DNA of 7,314 nt. It comes from CAYXEN01 sp964464035 (GTDB taxonomy: Bacteria > Krumholzibacteriota > Krumholzibacteriia > WVZY01). A model generated the notes under the pieces. It did not search any database. It saw only the letters and a list, made by a program, of their open reading frames with translations, and was not told the origin of the DNA. Made by a program: the position numbers and the translations under genes. Positions within the stretch are counted from its first letter, which is position 1, and the number at the start of each line of letters is the position of its first letter. The stretch is from NCBI GenBank assembly GCA_964464035.1, contig CAYXEN010000093.1, positions 1 to 7,314 on the forward strand, given 5' to 3'. This document shows, in pieces, positions 6,085 through 7,314 of the stretch.

Positions 6085-7147
6085 TAAGTACGTATTGAGG
6101 CAGTTCATCAAGATCTTCGTTTTCAGCGTGATCGCCTTCGCCGCGGTCTACGTAGTCGTCGACCTGTTCGAAGAACTCGACAATTTCATCGACAAGAAAG
6201 CCCCCATACACCTGGTTTCTCTCTACTACTTCTATTCCCTGCCGTACATCATAACGTACGTCACGCCCGTCTCTCTCCTCCTAGCAGCGATCTTTTCCAT
6301 GGGCGTGATGGCGAGAAGAAACGAACTCACCGCCCTCATCTCTTCCGGAGTAAGTCTCATGCGCGTCGCGGCCCCCATGATCATCACCGCTTTCGTCATC
6401 AGCGTCGGCTTGATAGGTTTCAACGAAGTGGTGGTCACGCGATCGAACCGCGAACGGCTGAACATAAAGCACTACGACATCGAGGGAAGGAAGAGGCAGA
6501 ATCCACTGTACAAGGAAAACCTGCACTACCTCGGCGAAGGGGGCATCATATTCCTCGCCAGCAAGTACACCCACTCGGACAAGACACTGTACGACGCGGT
6601 TCTCCAGAAATTCGAAAACAACACGCTGCGCAGGAGAATCGACGCGAAGAAATGCCAATGGGACGGGAAGGAGTGGGTATTCCACGAAGGGTTCGACAGG
6701 GTATTCGAAGCGGACAGCGAGAAAGTCACGGCTTTCGACAAGCTGGTCGTCGAAGGTCTGAAAGAAACTCCCAACGATTTCGCCAAGGAAGAGATCGAAG
6801 AAGAGAACATGAACGTGAGTGAACTCAGGGAATACATCTCCAAGATCAGGAAGAGCGGTGGAGCTGTGGAAAAGTACCTCGTGGACTTGTATTTCAAGTT
6901 CAGTTTCCCGCTGGCCGGAGCGATCTTCGTGCTCATCGGCGTGGCCTTCACGTCGGCCAAGCGCAAGCAATCCATAGCGACCGGATTCGGGACGACCCTG
7001 ATCATCAGCTTCCTCTACTACGGGATCCTCAGGACGGGCAGGACCCTGGGACAAAACGGAGTGATCCCCCCGTTCCTCGGGGCGGAGATGGGAAATTTCA
7101 TCTTTCTGCTGGTGGGGGGAATTCTCCTCCTGCGGGCGAACCGGTAA
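6065..7147 (+). CDS. lptG: LptF/LptG-family LPS export permease (360 aa)
   Basis: Second YjgP/YjgQ permease, expected to pair with the upstream protein in an LptB2FG complex. Hydrophobic segments lie at about 12-36, 54-82, 101-121, 278-296, 304-323 and 337-357. The periplasmic domain (about 122-277) is of ordinary size, and total length matches E. coli LptG (360 aa). Family signatures include ARRNELTALISSGVSLMR (83-100) and the C-terminal LGQNGVIPPFLGAEMGNFIF. The start at 6065 lies inside the upstream gene (20-nt overlap). ATG 6071 in the same frame is an alternative. No good Shine-Dalgarno site is placed for either (GAGG at 6045-6048 is too far), so translational coupling is likely. LptB and LptC are not in the window. 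Confidence 0.92.
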   Translation: MHMRIHDKYVLRQFIKIFVFSVIAFAAVYVVVDLFEELDNFIDKKAPIHLVSLYYFYSLPYIITYVTPVSLLLAAIFSMGVMARRNELTALISSGVSLMRVAAPMIITAFVISVGLIGFNEVVVTRSNRERLNIKHYDIEGRKRQNPLYKENLHYLGEGGIIFLASKYTHSDKTLYDAVLQKFENNTLRRRIDAKKCQWDGKEWVFHEGFDRVFEADSEKVTAFDKLVVEGLKETPNDFAKEEIEEENMNVSELREYISKIRKSGGAVEKYLVDLYFKFSFPLAGAIFVLIGVAFTSAKRKQSIATGFGTTLIISFLYYGILRTGRTLGQNGVIPPFLGAEMGNFIFLLVGGILLLRANR

Positions 7148-7149
7148 CG

Positions 7150-7314
7150 ATGCCAAGGGAAGAATCCCGCACAAGGACGCGCACGAAACCCGCGGGGCCC
7201 GACCGGGCGAGCGGAGCGGCTTCGCGGCTCGAAGGATTCATCGCGGCCGCTGCGCTCACGTGTCTCCTGCTGGCCTCCGCCGCCTCGCCCGGGCCCGGCA
7301 AAGAACTCAAGTAC
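7150..7314 (+). CDS. Third gene of the lpt operon, membrane or secreted protein (3'-partial)
   Basis: ATG at 7150 lies 2 nt after the lptG stop (TAA 7145-7147) and opens 55 codons to the right edge without a stop. The N-terminus is basic and Thr/Arg-rich (MPREESRTRTRTKPAG, residues 1-16). A hydrophobic stretch FIAAAALTCLLLASAA follows (about 30-45), then SPGPGKELKY. This could be a signal peptide or the first membrane helix of a multi-pass protein. The cysteine at 38 lacks a proper lipobox. Codons are strongly GC-ending, as expected for a real gene here. The 2-nt gap suggests coupling to the permeases, so an envelope or polysaccharide role is possible, but too little is visible to name it. 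Confidence 0.65.
   Translation, partial: MPREESRTRTRTKPAGPDRASGAASRLEGFIAAAALTCLLLASAASPGPGKELKY

Noticed and set aside
4614..6098. A 494-codon plus-strand ORF with a GTG start, slightly longer than the lptF-like gene.
   Set aside because: It is the shifted-frame shadow of lptF: Arg/His/Gln-rich, no membrane segments, no family resemblance, and its start overlaps the Shine-Dalgarno site.
6281..7174. A 297-codon minus-strand ORF opposite the lptG-like gene.
   Set aside because: It is antisense to a clear membrane permease. Its Val/Leu/Glu-rich sequence reflects the complement of lptG codons.
1..7314. tRNA or rRNA genes, CRISPR arrays, insertion sequences and integrase or phage genes.
   Set aside because: Nothing with the needed repeats, conserved RNA sequence or protein motifs was seen. 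Nearly all DNA outside 4248-4620 is accounted for by the four main genes.

Overview
The window reads as a chromosomal segment of a diderm, LPS-making bacterium, probably a member of the FCB superphylum outside the classical Bacteroidota. The main evidence is a very long SprA-type gene (outer-membrane translocon of the type IX secretion system, T9SS) beside two LptF/LptG-family LPS-export permeases. The coding DNA is moderately GC-rich. lptF has a clear Shine-Dalgarno site and a conventional -35/-10 promoter rather than the Bacteroides-type TTTG/TAnnTTTG promoter. This suggests a lineage such as Gemmatimonadota, Zixibacteria, Eisenbacteria or Latescibacterota more than a typical Bacteroidota; that placement is inference.

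Layout. (1) Positions 4247 to 1, minus strand: one uninterrupted reading frame of at least 1415 codons, translated by hand without a stop. It starts with a signal peptide and carries several SprA family motifs. Its C-terminal part lies beyond the left edge. (2) Positions 4248-4620: a 373-bp divergent intergenic region. It holds candidate promoters for both directions, a 9-bp direct repeat spaced 31 bp apart, a GC-rich imperfect hairpin and a possible 49-codon small ORF antisense to the sprA leader. (3) Positions 4621-7147, plus strand: two overlapping permease genes, a long LptF-like protein (487 aa) and a standard-size LptG-like protein (360 aa). (4) From 7150 to the right edge: the first 55 codons of a third gene, probably in the same operon, with a hydrophobic N-terminal segment.

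How they fit together. LptF and LptG are expected to form the membrane core of the LptB2FG transporter that lifts LPS out of the inner membrane. SprA is the giant beta-barrel through which T9SS cargo crosses the outer membrane. In known T9SS bacteria some cargo is anchored to LPS at the surface, so the adjacency is suggestive, but nothing in the sequence proves a functional link. No RNA genes, CRISPR arrays, insertion sequences or phage genes were seen. The most notable points are the SprA homologue itself, an EF-hand-like acidic segment inside it, the enlarged periplasmic domain of the LptF-like protein, and the structured divergent promoter region.
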